Shown piece after piece: positions 35,595-47,925 of a DNA stretch of 64,000 bases. Origin of the DNA: Sindora glabra (Eukaryota; Streptophyta; Magnoliopsida; Fabales; Fabaceae); NCBI GenBank assembly GCA_020226215.1, contig CM035233.1:11160001-11224000 (forward strand), given 5' to 3'. Position 1 is the stretch's first letter. Every line of letters begins with the position of its first letter. The position numbers and the translations under genes were made by a program. The notes below the pieces were generated by a model. The model ran no database searches and was not told where the DNA came from. It saw nothing but the letters and a program-made list of their open reading frames with translations.

Positions 35595-37340
35595 GGTTAT
35601 CTACAATAGAAAAATATGCAAAATGAGAATCATGCATTTTATATATTTAATAAGGTCTTTTATTAAATAATACTCCCACTATTTTTCTCAAAATGATAGC
35701 CTTCACTATTATTTCAAAAAATTGTAGCGTTTGAGATTTTCTAATGGGCCAAAATTCATATTTCACTTAGACTTAAGTCAGCTTTAGCTGATCACTCAAC
35801 TTTTAGCTATTTAGGTAGGCAACTCCTTGCCAATTACATCTTATGTAACTCTTGGATAGTTGGGTGAACAATACTTGTTCAAATCCATCTCATGGACTTA
35901 AGCCCAACTCCATGCCTCTAGGCCCCCAATCCTATTGAGATGGCCTAGTTAAGTCAAAAACCTAATTATTGACATTTGGATATCACTATTATCTTATCGT
36001 GTCTCACCAAGATAAACTAGGCACTTTGCTTTGGCAAACCTACCTTATGTTGATCAAGGCCTTGACAAGTGCCATTCATTGGAAGGCATCACTTTTATTA
36101 CTGACTTAATATTTGCATTGAGGGATTTAAATGTCTATTTTAGATCTCACCATTATTTGCCATCCATACATGCCTATATCTAACATATCATATACATTAA
36201 TATAAAGCATGCAATAAAGCATAAAATAAATGTGCATAGTTATGGCCCAACTACATTAGTTTTCCCAAGCCAATGAGAAAACCAAAAGGTCAACCTAGGG
36301 TAAAGATATCTTCTTTAAGCATCTTCCACGGTTGTCCTCATATTGATTTTGGCTCCTTGTCTCCATGGCAGCAAGCTCTAGGCTTAAACATGTTGTACAT
36401 TTGAAAGGAAACTATTCTAACTTTACAATACATAATGAAGAAGAAAACTCGAGTTACATTCGATGGGAATAAGGTGAGAGAAAGAACGTACAACCAGAAT
36501 TTATAGAGAAAGGCATGACGTGCAGGCTGTATTTAATTACAATAAAACTAAAATCAATAAATGAAAGAAAACCATGCATTATGGTGTAAAGGCCATAACT
36601 ATGCATCATGCAGCAAACATCACATGTAAGCATACAAACAACCATAGGTATTCATTGAAATTGATATTGTTTCCAATTTTAACTTGTTTAAAATTAGAAG
36701 GTTATGAAAAGATTGATTTTAAAACGCAGCTTATATTTAGGCTATCAATTATTGCGCTACACAGAGTTAGTACGGCAATCCCGCTAGTCGGTTAGCGGGC
36801 GGGGGTGAGGGGGTGGAGCCCCCTTACCAAAAATTTTCATGCATCTTACATTCAAAATTTGGAAGACTTTTAGGCAAAATCCAAAAAATTTTGAATGTTT
36901 CAGTTTCTGTATTAACCATTAAAATAATCGGCCAAAATTAAAATTTATCAAGAACCCTAATTCCAGAACTGTTCCAAAATCCTACTTCTTGATGTTCCAC
37001 CATATTAACTCAAACATTAGTCCATGTTTTTGTTTAATTTAATCTCATTAAACGAAACAAAATGCATACATCACATGTATACGATCAAACATGCTTTTGT
37101 TCGAATTTTAATCTCATTAAAATTGAAACCTTCATCAGCTACGTTTCCAGTTTTTAATCTCATTAAAACTGAATCATTAATTATGCATGTTTCAATCTAA
37201 TTTTAATCTAATCAAAATCGATTCATCAACATATAGAATTACATTGATCCAAAACCCTAATTGCATCATGCATGATCTGATTAAACACGAATTATCCAGA
37301 TTTAAACACATAACCCAGAAAACTAATCTATGGATTCGCA
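35595..37340 (-). other. Copia untranslated leader
   Basis: About 1.7 kb between the primer-binding site and gag, without a credible gene. A GC-rich island ggttagcgggcgggggtgaggg near 36790 stands out from its AT-rich surroundings and may be structured RNA in the packaging leader. Repeated ttttaatctcattaaa phrases lie at 37030-37220. Confidence 0.6.
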
Positions 37341-37357
37341 AGCGACTCTAATACGAC
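37341..37357 (-). other. Copia primer-binding site, decayed
   Basis: On the minus strand the bases next to the 5' LTR read tcgtattagagtc, matching the initiator-Met site tggtatcagagcc at ten of thirteen positions. Confidence 0.65.
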
Positions 37358-38140
37358 TGCTGGAAATTATGCAACATACATGCACAGCGGAATAAAAATT
37401 TTGTACGATTTCCACTAAGGATCCATGCGAATTTAGAATGCCATAGATTAGGGATTAGGGTTTATACCTTTCGGCCAAAAATCTTCTGTCCGCTACATAG
37501 CAAATTCGATCTGCTTCTATCCATTTTCCAATCCAATCTACTTTCTAAATCACGAACCGGAATAGAAACTAGAAGATCAAATCACTAGTGCAGCGTTTAA
37601 TGTGGCTGCACCTCTATGGTATCCACACGAACCCGTGAATCACCGATGAATGTTCACTAAACACACTGGTTGGAATTGATCTCCTTTCACCCCATAGTGC
37701 TAGCTACGCCTCTTCAGAGGTTTTGGTTAAGGAGAGGTGCTAGGGTTTTTCTATGCCTTTTTGGAGTGCGTGAATTATGATAGTAAAATCTTATTATTAC
37801 CTAACAAGCCTATTTAAATAGGTGCATAGAAAAATGTAACCTATTTGGGCTTTATTCCATGTACAATTATAGGCTTACTATTGGGCCTTATAATTATAAC
37901 ATAAATTCCTAAATATTAAGCCCAAACAATTTAGTCCATTAATTTCAAATTCACTAGGCTCTAAGTGTGCGACCTTACAGGCTCTCATTACGTTGGCAAT
38001 AACCATTGATCATATTAATGATCATAAACAATGATTGGTGTCTAGTAATACATCATTGTTACCCAAGTAATGAGAAAGTTGGTGATTTGACTAAACCTTT
38101 ACACGTTGTCCTATACATCTAGATTGAGCATGAGATATGG
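37358..38140 (-). repeat. Copia 5' LTR, truncated to about half
   Basis: It matches 30145 to about 30945 of the 3' LTR, with a small internal deletion near 38105, then breaks at gagatatgg. The lost part includes the outer U3 end, so the promoter-distal half and any target duplication are gone. Confidence 0.88.
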
Positions 38141-38281
38141 TGAAAAGTGTTTAAAAAAACATTATTTGAATAATGTATGCTTTACAAGTGGAACCTTTAG
38201 CTTGAGCTTTATTATTAATTTTCTTTTTTATATGATGTAAAAACCTATGGTGAAAAGTGTTTAAAAAAACATTATTTGAAT
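38136..38281. repeat. 36-bp direct repeat at the copia/CACTA junction
   Basis: tatggtgaaaagtgttt... occurs at 38136-38171, fused to the truncated LTR, and identically at 38246-38281 inside CACTA sequence. The 74 bp between encode transposase residues (NKAQAKGSTCKAY). The copy next to the LTR looks like a templated filler made during break repair. Confidence 0.75.
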
Positions 38282-40740
38282 ATTTCATGTATATAATTAA
38301 AAAATTAAAATGAAAGAATAATTCATGTGTACCTTTCAAATGGGTACATCCATTTATATTGCACTAGGCCAATAACTCTTACTTTATATGGCAATTGAAT
38401 TAGTAAATGTTCCATAGAGTAAAAAAACCTAGGAGGAAATATCTTTCTAAAATTACACAATTTTACCACAACATTTGCTTCAAGTTTTTTCATTTGATTA
38501 ACTTTTAAAATAGATGAGCATAAATCTCTAAATAATAAGCTGACCTTTGTTAAAGCATTCCAAATTGGTTTAAGTAATAAGTCCCTAAATGCTATTAGTA
38601 TTAGTCTTTCCTTAAATACATGACAATTATGGTTTTTCATCCGTGATAACTTACACTCTTGTAAGTTAACACAATTCAACACAATTAGACAAATTTGAAC
38701 AATGTTTGTCAAGTAGCCTTAAATCTTTAACCCATTCATATACTAGCTTTCTTTGATAAGGTAGTCTTAAATCTTTAACCCATTCATGCATTAGTTTTCT
38801 TTGATTTTTGGTTAAAGTATAAAGTTCTTCAGGTTTCACAATCTTCCCATCATTTAACATTTTCAATTCTAAATTAGGGTGGCTACAATAAGAGGTCATG
38901 TCTTTTCTTGCTTTCAAATTATATTTTTTTTTACCATTAACATCCATCACAATATTAAATATGTTATTAAACACATTTTTTAACATGCATCACATCAAGA
39001 TTATGCTTAATGAGATTTGTATCCTAACAAGGCAAATCCTAAAATATATTCCATTTTGTTCAATTATGTTCTTCTCTAAACCTTAGTAACTTATCCATTT
39101 TTCTTCCACTAACTTTAGCTTAGCTAGATGCTCTCTCCTAAATGTCTATTCCTTCTAATATTGGTGGCATGATAGAGCATTCAACATTTCCTTTTTGGAA
39201 CAACTTCTTGTCTTTGTGAAATGGATAGTTTTTCTCTAACCATTGATGATGGTAACCCTAAAATGTAGGCTTTTTCCCTTTATTTAAATAAAATGCCTTG
39301 CTATTTTCCATATAAATATGACATGACAAAATCTAATATGCACTCCATCCAAGCAACATGCCATAGGCCAGAAAGTCATTAATTATCCACATTAGAGTAG
39401 CACACATTTGAAATTTTTGTTTCCTAAAGGCTCCATAAGTGTTAATACCAACCTCTTCTAATTGCTTTAACTCATCAATCAAAGGTTGTAAGTACACGCT
39501 AATATTTTGGCGAAGATTTTTTTGGATCAAGAATTATAAAAGTTAAAAACATATATTCATTTTTCTTGTATAACCCTAGAGGTAAATTGTATGATGTTAC
39601 AATTATGGGCCAATAAAAGTAAGTATGAAAAGGTTGCCTATATAGTGTAGAACCATCAAATGAGGGCCTTAAGCAAATATTTTGAGGGTCGATGGCAAAA
39701 GAAGGATAGCATTCATTAAATTGTTTCCAAGCTTCTTCATCACAGGGATGATACATTACATCAGGCTCCTACTATGTTTCATCATGCCATGTCATATGTT
39801 TTGCTATTTTAAAAGACAAGTAAAGTATTTGTAACCTTGGAATTAAAGGAAAGTGGCGTAATATTTTGTAGGGAAAATCTTTATGCTTTTTAGCACCTTC
39901 CTTTCTTAGCTTGAAGTATAGATGATGACAATATGAACACTCAGTTTCATTTTTATTACCCTTGTAAAATAACAAACAATCACTTACATATGCATCTATC
40001 TTCATATACCATAAGCCAAGTTTTTGAATCATTTGCTTAGTCCTATAGAAATTAATTAGGTAACTTTGCGTCCATAGGTAAAAACTTTTTTATTGCTTCT
40101 AGAATATGATTAAAGTAGTTCACACTAAAGTTATATTCTAACTTGACATTCAATAACCTTGATACTAGCAATAATGGAGTGTGTGTCAAACAACCTACAT
40201 ATAATGGCTCCTTTATAGCTTTTAATAATTCATAGAACTTTTTTGCCTTAATGTTTAAAGGATCATAACCCTCATCATTTGAAGGTTGTCCATCAAGATT
40301 TTGACAAGCCTCCTTATTCCAAATAAAATTTAGGATAAAACTAAGTTTTATTACTTCAATCATCAAGGTATGATCAGGATTACAAGGTTTAATTCCTTCA
40401 ATGTCAAAACTGACAACTATTACAGGGACTAACATCATCAACAAATGTCTCTCCATGTGAGATCCAATAGTGATAATTAGCAATAAAACCACATCCATAT
40501 AGGTACTCTTTCACTTCTTCTATGTCATAAAACACTCTATTTTCACACTTTAAACAAGGACACCTAATCTTTCCATTTAACATAAAGATTAAATGTGATT
40601 ATACAAATTCTATAAATGGTTTGACTCCATTTATGAACTTATGATTCAAGTATTTTTCCCTCGGAAAGTGTTGATTATACATCCAATCACAATCCAATTT
40701 ACCTATCCTTTTTACAAATAATTTATATCTATAAGGATTA
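38172..40740 (-). pseudogene. CACTA transposase (TNP2-type), N-terminal and core part
   Basis: In minus-strand order from 40740: the transposase-associated N-terminal domain (DWMYN, KIRCPCLKCEN, WISHGE); AYVSDCLLFYKGNKNETEC (39970-39900); LRHFPLIPRLQ and KHMTWHDET; the Transposase_21 region (PCDEEAWKQF, WPIIVTSYNLPLGL, 39756-39500; YLQPLIDELKQLEEVGINTY, 39480-39420); NIFNIVMDVNGK (38960); LTKNQRKLMHEWVKDLRLP; and the DUF4218 region ending IFPPRFFYSMEHL and VQYKWMYPFERY (38340). A possible 5' splice site follows at GERY. The last piece, NKAQAKGSTCKAY, lies at 38245-38172. Stops and frameshifts abound. The remaining C-terminus is at 28082-28915. Confidence 0.85.
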
Positions 40741-43700
40741 TAAAAGGATCAAATTAAGTGGACCAATAAGTAAAAAAGTGAAAAAGGCTTACTTCAATTA
40801 ATATAAAGACTGGAATTCAATATCCTTACCCAAGATTTCTTTAGCATGATTAAATTCATCCATAAAACTATCATTTTTAATACAATAGTTTAAGAGAAAG
40901 GGAAGATAAGAGAAAAGAAAAACTTAATTAACAGAAGCAAATAAAAAATAATCTCTTAAATAGAAAAAATTATCATTATCAAAGAAAAATTAATTAATTA
41001 ATTACTACCATGACACTTAAAAGGTTTCTAGCAACCATTTAAGTGAAATGCATAACCAATCAAACAAGAACCCTTTGGACAAATATCCAACGACTATTTA
41101 AAGTTGTCATTATCATATTATACAAATGCTGCCAATCTTATGGACCTTTCCCCTTACTTTTAGTCTATTTCAATCTTTTAAGTATTTTCAACCACAAGGC
41201 AACAAATATATTATGCCCTTTAAAGAAATCAATCATACAACACTATCACTCATAAGATTTATCTGCGAAGACATAAACTTTAGACATTATTTGTTAAGTG
41301 GTAATTTTATTGCAACATAATATCTTAATTCTCATTAAAGTTCTTAATTTTTATTTAGTAAAAGGTTGTGTGTGCAACTTAGATACAAGTGAATGAGGGA
41401 AAGATTCTTTCAAAATAAATGATGGATTCAAACATGGTGGTCTCATTGTTGCTAGTCCATGCTTGGAGTTGAATCTCAAACAAATGCATCTAGACTAGCT
41501 CATCTTTAGTTTGAGGTATACTTTTCCAAATATTATGATTGAATTTTAATTATATTGATTCTAATTAATGATCTATCAATTTTTTCTTATTTTTGTAACA
41601 TGCTAATCTACAAAGCAATAACATAGTAATGGAGATATAGGTAAATAGCATTTCCTTAAAGCCATTCACACAAAAATAATAGATGTCTCATCAAGATAAA
41701 AGTATTGAGAAGGTGAAGCTTTTGCCACCTAATTGTCTAAAGATGGATGAAATGAAAAGCATTTTGAAACCTATTAACATTAGGAACACAGAATATGCCC
41801 AGAAAAAGAAAAGTTTACTTTTTTTTAATATATGTTATACCAAGAAGGAATTAATCAATGTAATCTTAATTTTGGCTTAGCAACCATAGAAGAAGAGGGC
41901 ATTAGTCCAAGAAGTTGATGAAAAAAGCAAAGCCCTAGTAAATGTAAGCATATCCATTAGACAAGAATCATTAGCCTTTCGATTCTATGATTTTTGTAAT
42001 TTTTATTTATCTTCATATAAAAATTATCATTGTATTAAAATGAGATTTTTTTTATCTTTTATTATCTAGTTTAGTGTTACGTAAATGATGCATAGTTATC
42101 ACACAATTAAAGTATACTCATTTTCACACTTTGCTCTTTCTTTAGACCCTCTAGAAAACTTAGTTCTCTTTCATTCACACACCTAACCTTTTATTCTTCT
42201 ATGGGGAAAAAAAAAGATAAATTGATAGTAGTAGTAGCCATAATAGCAAAAGAAACAACCGTAGGGACTTGAAAGAGGGATAGAAAGAAGGAAAAACAAA
42301 TAAAGAAAGGAACTATAATGCAAATCTAACTAATCAACAAGATCTTTTTGTTACTCTCCCAATTCAATTTTATCACCTAGACAGGACCTTTCATTCCCTT
42401 TTTTTTTTGCCTCTCTCAAGAAATTCTCTATGATAATGACAATTTTACTAAGACCTTACTTGAATAACACTTACATGAAAAGGCCATTTCTATAGCCTAA
42501 TAGTCTTACTTATTGTATATTATCACTTGTCTATATTTTTTCTATTTTTAAAAAATATACTATCCTAATAAAAGTCAAAATATTAAGTCTTTGTTTCATC
42601 TAAATTTATTCATTAGATTAAATTTCTCATATAATTTGATTCATAAGGGACTAAATTCTAAGTTCTTAGCTAAATCCATCCATTTTAATGGAGGAAGCAA
42701 GTCACTGGTAAGCCAATTTCCACATATAGCTAAAATATAACAAATTACATGAAAAAAATACTTAGTAGCATCAAAAATTAAATGGATAATAATGTAACCA
42801 TAAAACAAACCACAAGGCAATTGACTACAAAAAGAATTGATTCCACTTCATTCCTTGTGTTGTATAGTGAAGTAACAATTATACCCACATCAGATTTTCT
42901 CATTATTATAACAATTAATGCCGTATCAATTTTTGCCATTAGTTGTCAACTAATCAAGTGATGTTAATTCTAAAGTCGTTATGAAACATAATTAATGCCT
43001 AAACAAAGTTGACTACATTGATGAAAATAATGTTAAGAATGAGTATACTTTTCTAGTGAAAAGGATAACTCTTCAATATCTCCAAAATCAACCAATTCCC
43101 ACACTTTACTAGTTAGTTTTCTAATAATTATCTAAGTAACAAATTAGTTCAATTATGAATAAATTATAATGAACTAACTTGATTTTTCTTTTAATAAATC
43201 TCTAATTTTTAAAGTATCATTTTATAGTTTGATCATAGTTCATTAATTAGCTAGAAAGCTAATTAAACTAAATACTAATTTGATTTTCTATAGTTAAAAA
43301 CCTAAAACAAACAAAAGCAAACCTAATCACACAATCTAAAAGCCATTACCAAACTAAAAAGTAAACTTAGAGAATTCTCTATTTGCTTCTTTAATTTGAA
43401 TGGATGCTTTCATAGTTAGAAATTATCTTCAAATAATAACTTATGCATAGCAACCTCTAAGATATAAAAGATAGAAATATTGAAATATTATATTTATATT
43501 TTTCACAAACAAAAAAAAAGCATTTAGGAGAATTAGGACAATGAAGTTATGACAATAAACAATAAGGTAATTTCTAGATCCAGAAGCAAGGTAAAAAACA
43601 TTGTAAAGAATGGCTCTTAGGACTCAATGGGAAATCCATCAACATTTTCTTATTACTTGGCTACCTTTAACCAAAAAGAGTTCATTTATAAAATTTCCTA

Positions 43701-44398
43701 AAAACTAGCTAACATACATTTGCTTTTTTATAGTTCAAAAAAATTTTAGCCATAAAGGCTTAGAAACAAATATGATCAAGTATAATATTTTAACACTAAG
43801 AATATGTAATAAAAAAGTTAGACTTGAGTGTATGCAGGAGTACAAATTAAACTCGTATTATACAAGTAATTGCACTTTGCACAATATATTAATTAATAGT
43901 AGATATGCAAAGATGAATTGCATTCCTAAATTCTCTTGACTTTTGAATCCTAAATAAACACATTCAACTTTATGGTAATATGCAACACCTTCAACTTTAG
44001 AATGTGCAAATTACATCACCTACCTTATATTTTAGCAACTTACCTAAATAAATCTCTAAATGGTTCAAATTAGTGCCTTCTCTATAGGGACTTAATAGAG
44101 TTATTAGGAAAGGAGGTTGTTTGAACCACTGAGGAACCATATATGCATAAATTTTTATAATGTAAAGCAGAAGAGGATTATGTAAATATGACCCAAAGTT
44201 GGAGGGCTTTGATGCAGTTAACCTTTAATCATGACTACTTAGAAACTGATATATAGGATTTCAACTCCATAAAACATAAACATAAAATGGATGGTAGGCC
44301 ATATTAGCACATCTTAACATGGTTAGAAGAAGAAGAAATTTTACTTTTTTTTTCTAGAGAGTATATAAGAAGATATTTTATAAAAAGAAGGAAATATG
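40741..44398. other. CACTA 5' region without recognisable genes
   Basis: AT-rich DNA upstream of the transposase remnant, with only short frames of biased composition that resemble nothing I know. The last five bases, atatg at 44394-44398, are the target duplication of the next solo LTR. Confidence 0.5.
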
Positions 44399-45939
44399 TG
44401 CTGGAAATCGCACATCATACATGCACAGCAGAATAAAAATTTTGCATGATTTCCACCAAGGATCCATGCGAATTTAGGACGCCATAGATTAGGGATTAGG
44501 GTTTATACCTTTCGGCAAAAATCTTCTATCTGCTACACAACAAATCCAATCTACTTCTGTTCGTTTTCCAATCCAATCTGCTTTCCAAATCATGAACCAG
44601 AATAGAAACTAAAAGATCAGATCACCAGTGCAGTGTTTAATGTGGCTACACCTTTATGGTATCCACACAGAATGATATCAAAATTTCCAGCCAAATGATA
44701 GGTTGGATGGAATTTCTCTCCTCTCAAGTTTGTGCTAACAAACTAGGGTGTTTAGGGTCTCCTATTTTCTTTTCTCTCAAAACGCCTCCCAGATAATCTA
44801 TTGATTCGTCTGAGCGTGAATAGCATCTTATATATATATAGACACCTATTAAAACCCTAATGAGAGGTGAGTATTATGGGATGATTATTAATTAGGTCTA
44901 ATATTATGACTTAATTAATAATTGGCCCCTAAGTAATATAACATTAACAAAAAGGCCTAATCTAATTGGTCCTTTCATTAATTAGAAATTATAGTCTAAC
45001 TAGAATTTCTAATTATGTTGCTCCAATTCCAATTTTGATTCGTTCTTTATGTGTGACCCAATAGGTTCCCATCACATTGGCAATGATCCTAAAATCATGT
45101 TTTAGAATCATAAACAATAAGCGACATCTAGCAATGCATCATTGCTATCCAAGTAATGAGAATGTCAGTGATCTGACATAACCTTTCAGTGACTATGCAA
45201 TCAAGTCCCTTTTTATCCTAGATATCTAGATCGAACTCAAGGCATGGAAAGTGTCATCCCCTTTATAATTTGATCTCTGTGTTTCTTGATTCATGAGTTG
45301 ACTAAAAAGAAGCAAATGAGATTAACATCATATGTTGACTCATTTGAGCATGGCCATGCATTTTATAGTCGAACTCAATCAAGGGGCCCATAAATATCGC
45401 TCCTTTAGAAGGAGGGATAAAAACTCATCTACATCACTCATGTTCCTCTACATAATTAGTAGTATACCCAATCACTATCTTCAAGTCAACCCGTTAAAGT
45501 TAACATTAGACAATGTTAAAGCATATAATTAACTATGTTGGAAACCATTGTGACTTCAAGTTAAAAGACTATATGTGTCACTATCACTATGAGAGTTGCT
45601 TATAACACTCATAAGATGATCCATGTAGCAATCTCATGGCGGGTCAGTCCAGTACAATTGTTCTCTAACATGTACTTATGTGTTGACTTAATATCTCATA
45701 TCAATCAACCAACATACTAGTCTCTATGCATCATTGTTATCCCTTTCACAATAATACTTGACTAGGGACATTTAAGAGTATTATTTAAGAAATGATTACT
45801 CTAAGGATAAATTACTATATCTATTTATTTAACGTAGAGAAATAATAATCTGAAAGTGCCTCATATAAATAATGAAAATATAATATAATGTATGCTTATA
45901 TAATCATCCTATGATTGGCTCTCAGGACATACACCAACA
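44399..45939 (-). mobile_element. Solo copia LTR, mosaic (1541 bp)
   Basis: The TG...CA repeat is flanked by a perfect 5-bp duplication atatg (44394-44398, 45940-45944). The first about 270 bp follow the copia LTR family of 730-2172 closely. After about 44670 similarity drops sharply, and the remainder, especially its outer end (complement TGTTGGTGTATGTCC), resembles the solo LTR at 50874-52553. Sense is minus. It lies in the CACTA element. Confidence 0.9.
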
Positions 45940-45944
45940 ATATG

Positions 45945-47346
45945 GGTATAGACTAAAGGGATGACATAATACTTCCTAGAGCAAAAAGAAAGATTAAAAT
46001 ATGCAAGGACTTAAAACAACTTATCATATAAACTAAGCATAAATACGTATTACCATAAAATTTAGCTAAGGTCTAATATAAAGGCTTATAACTAATTAGG
46101 GCCCATATATATTGATGTCACACAATGTATAGCACAAACATATTTAGTAATGAAAGGTAAAATTTTCTTGACTAAAATGACTAATTAGTTAAAATTCTTT
46201 AAGGTATTTACCAAAAGATAGGTAGTACATCCATGATACTAGAGACTAATCAAATTGACAACAGCAATATAATAAGCTTAAGGAGTTTAAAGATTTATAC
46301 AAGTTGGATAAATCCTATTTGTTCTAAGATTTAAGAAACAATTAATTGATCTATCTAGCATAAGCGCACAAATCAATTTAGCACCAATCAATCAGAAATA
46401 GCATCTAATGACATCTCTTTAAGCAATTAATATATATAGATAAAAGCAATATACAAAAAGGCTAAATAAGTATACCATATTCCTAAGTAGTAGTTAAAGC
46501 TCTATTTATTTATTAGTTGTTAAGGAAGATGACAAATAGCATTACAACTAAACATGCAGATATAGATGTAGTTGTATTTGATTGTACATTAGTCAACTTT
46601 GAAATGAAAACTTACACAAAGAAGGATATTGTGGAAGGGTCTCCAAGTATTCCATTCTTAAGATTGTTAACTAGGCTTAAAAAAATTGAATTAACTAAGG
46701 TTTGCAATAATAAGGCTTTGCATGAGAATGAGATTTCAAGCACATGGAATAGAGAATTACCTTTTTGCTTCTAATTCACATTGCATGAATAACGAAACCT
46801 CATTAGAACACCTATTAGCTTCTAGCAATTAACTATCTACTATCAATGTCTAATTGTCAATAACCCCTATTACTAATAACTTATGTGGTGCACCGTAGTT
46901 AATCATGGTGAATCACAATGAATTGCAATGAAATTGACATGAAATACAAAAATAGAATGCACCAAACAAAATGGACTTAGCCATTTTTATGTGTTCTATT
47001 TTTTTGATTTAGATAGTGAGACTTCAACAAGAGATAGAGCCCACGTGAAAAATTAGTAAGGCCCTCATCTCTAGCCAAAGCTTCACTAAAATAATGAATA
47101 TGTGCAAAAAATTATGTAAAATTATTTATTTCCCATGTTCTAATAACGATAAATTAACGATGGCTTTTTCTCTCTTTAAAATTAAGTAGGGAAATATTCC
47201 TCACTAATTTCCTAGCAAATATTTTAAAAAAATTATTCTTGTTTATTAGTCATGTTTCCTCACAAAATTCTTCCCAATCCCTTACAAATTAATTTTTTTA
47301 ATGACGAAAAAATTATCCTTTGCTAATCACTGTTTTTCTTGTAGTG
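45945..47346. other. CACTA 5' end with subterminal repeats
   Basis: No gene is visible. From about 47050, repeats such as tagggaaat, cctagcaa and ctttgctaatcac precede the terminal ttttcttgtagtg. A frame of 85 codons at 46517 has no recognisable content. Confidence 0.6.
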
Positions 47347-47688
47347 GTAAAATCAAAAGATTATTCAACTCCCGAGAGTGGATATTTACAGAAGGCGCAA
47401 TTCCTTCTTAGTGAAAATACTCTATATATTTTTTCTTATCTCTATTCCTAACTTTTTTTTAAATTTCAACAAATTTACATTTATTTGCAAGCTTAAGTTG
47501 TGTTATTTGGATATTAAGACAAAGGTTGAACCTCTTGGATGATATTTAGTCAATAGGGCTTTACATACTTACTTTCCATGAATTGATTTACCTTACTTTA
47601 TTTTTGAAAAGATTAAAAACTCTATTTTTCTATTAAAATTTTACAAAGTACATAATTTGCCCCTCTCTTGTTGCATCCATCTTTTACA

Positions 47689-47925
47689 AATTTAAAAATA
47701 GCTAAGGAAAAAGACTAACAATTCTAAAAATATACTGTGCAGTTTATTCATTTCCATATCATTACATCAATAAATACACCAAAGACAATATCACTTACAA
47801 TAGACAACATACACCACATCTACACTATCGTTTTGTAATAAATAACCTACACTAAATCTACAAAATACCCATATTATAATTCTAATATCAATCCATGTAG
47901 ATTTTCCTATGTTTTCATTGCAAAG
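47689..47925. other. Unassigned DNA between the two Sireviruses
   Basis: 237 bp of AT-rich sequence. It ends in caaag (47921-47925), the left target duplication of Sirevirus B. It should be continuous with the DNA after 59233 in the pre-insertion state. Confidence 0.6.

Larger units (their letters stand above)
30145..38140 (-). mobile_element. Copia retrotransposon, nearly complete, 5' LTR truncated
   Basis: Genes lie on the minus strand. The 3' LTR is 30145-31621 (1477 bp), with a classic polypurine tract just inside. Gag-pol runs from 35594 to 31642, followed upstream by a 1.7-kb leader and a decayed initiator-Met primer-binding site at 37341-37357. The 5' LTR (from 37358) breaks off at about 38140, roughly halfway. 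It lies within the CACTA transposase gene. The two solo LTRs at 730 and 4540 belong to the same family. Confidence 0.9.
14397..47346 (-). mobile_element. CACTA (En/Spm) DNA transposon, about 33 kb with nested elements
   Basis: The left end is CACTACAAGAAATT at 14397 and the right end is the complement of CACTACAAGAAAAA, finishing at 47346. The perfect shared terminus is CACTACAAGAAA. Within about 500 bp of the left end there are many subterminal copies of ttagctaggga / ttagcaaggga; similar strings sit within 300 bp of the right end. The 3-bp target duplication is decayed: atg (14394-14396) against gta (47347-47349). The unoccupied site in the 5' LTR at about 2240-2260 reads gta there, supporting a 3-bp duplication with two transitions. 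TNP2-type transposase fragments run on the minus strand. Subtracting nested elements leaves about 13.7 kb, a normal CACTA size. Confidence 0.9.
1..47688 (+). mobile_element. Sirevirus A (Ty1/copia), left end outside window, heavily nested
   Basis: This is the outermost element. Its 5' LTR ends at 2578 and is followed by a decayed initiator-Met-tRNA primer-binding site, gag, pol, an envelope-like frame, several polypurine tracts and a 3' LTR starting at 13846. Both LTRs end with the same stretch (about 2180-2578 and 47347-47688), which ties the two ends together although the CACTA element separates the halves of the 3' LTR. Without inserts the internal part is about 7.4 kb, normal for a Sirevirus. 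The class rests on the pol type, the extra post-pol frame and the multiple polypurine tracts. All genes carry many stops, so the element is dead. The left target-site duplication lies beyond the window. Confidence 0.85.
13846..47688 (+). repeat. 3' LTR of Sirevirus A, split by the CACTA element
   Basis: The LTR begins TGTTGATATTAG at 13846 and runs to 14396, where the CACTA element is inserted. It resumes at 47347 and ends ...ttttaca at 47688. Joined, the two parts match the 5' LTR at about 430-729 plus 2178-2578. Without the insert it is about 0.9 kb. It lacks the palindrome-rich block seen at positions 1-430 of the 5' LTR, so one LTR has suffered a deletion. Confidence 0.82.

Noticed and set aside
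36454..36795. Short frames on both strands within the copia leader
   Set aside because: They lie between primer-binding site and gag, overlap each other, and have no recognisable motif.
41043..41880. Several short plus-strand frames upstream of the CACTA transposase
   Set aside because: Overlapping, low-complexity translations with no family resemblance and the opposite strand to the element's genes.
46517..46774. Plus-strand frame of 85 codons in the CACTA 5' end
   Set aside because: No motif, and antisense to the CACTA genes. It is best seen as chance.
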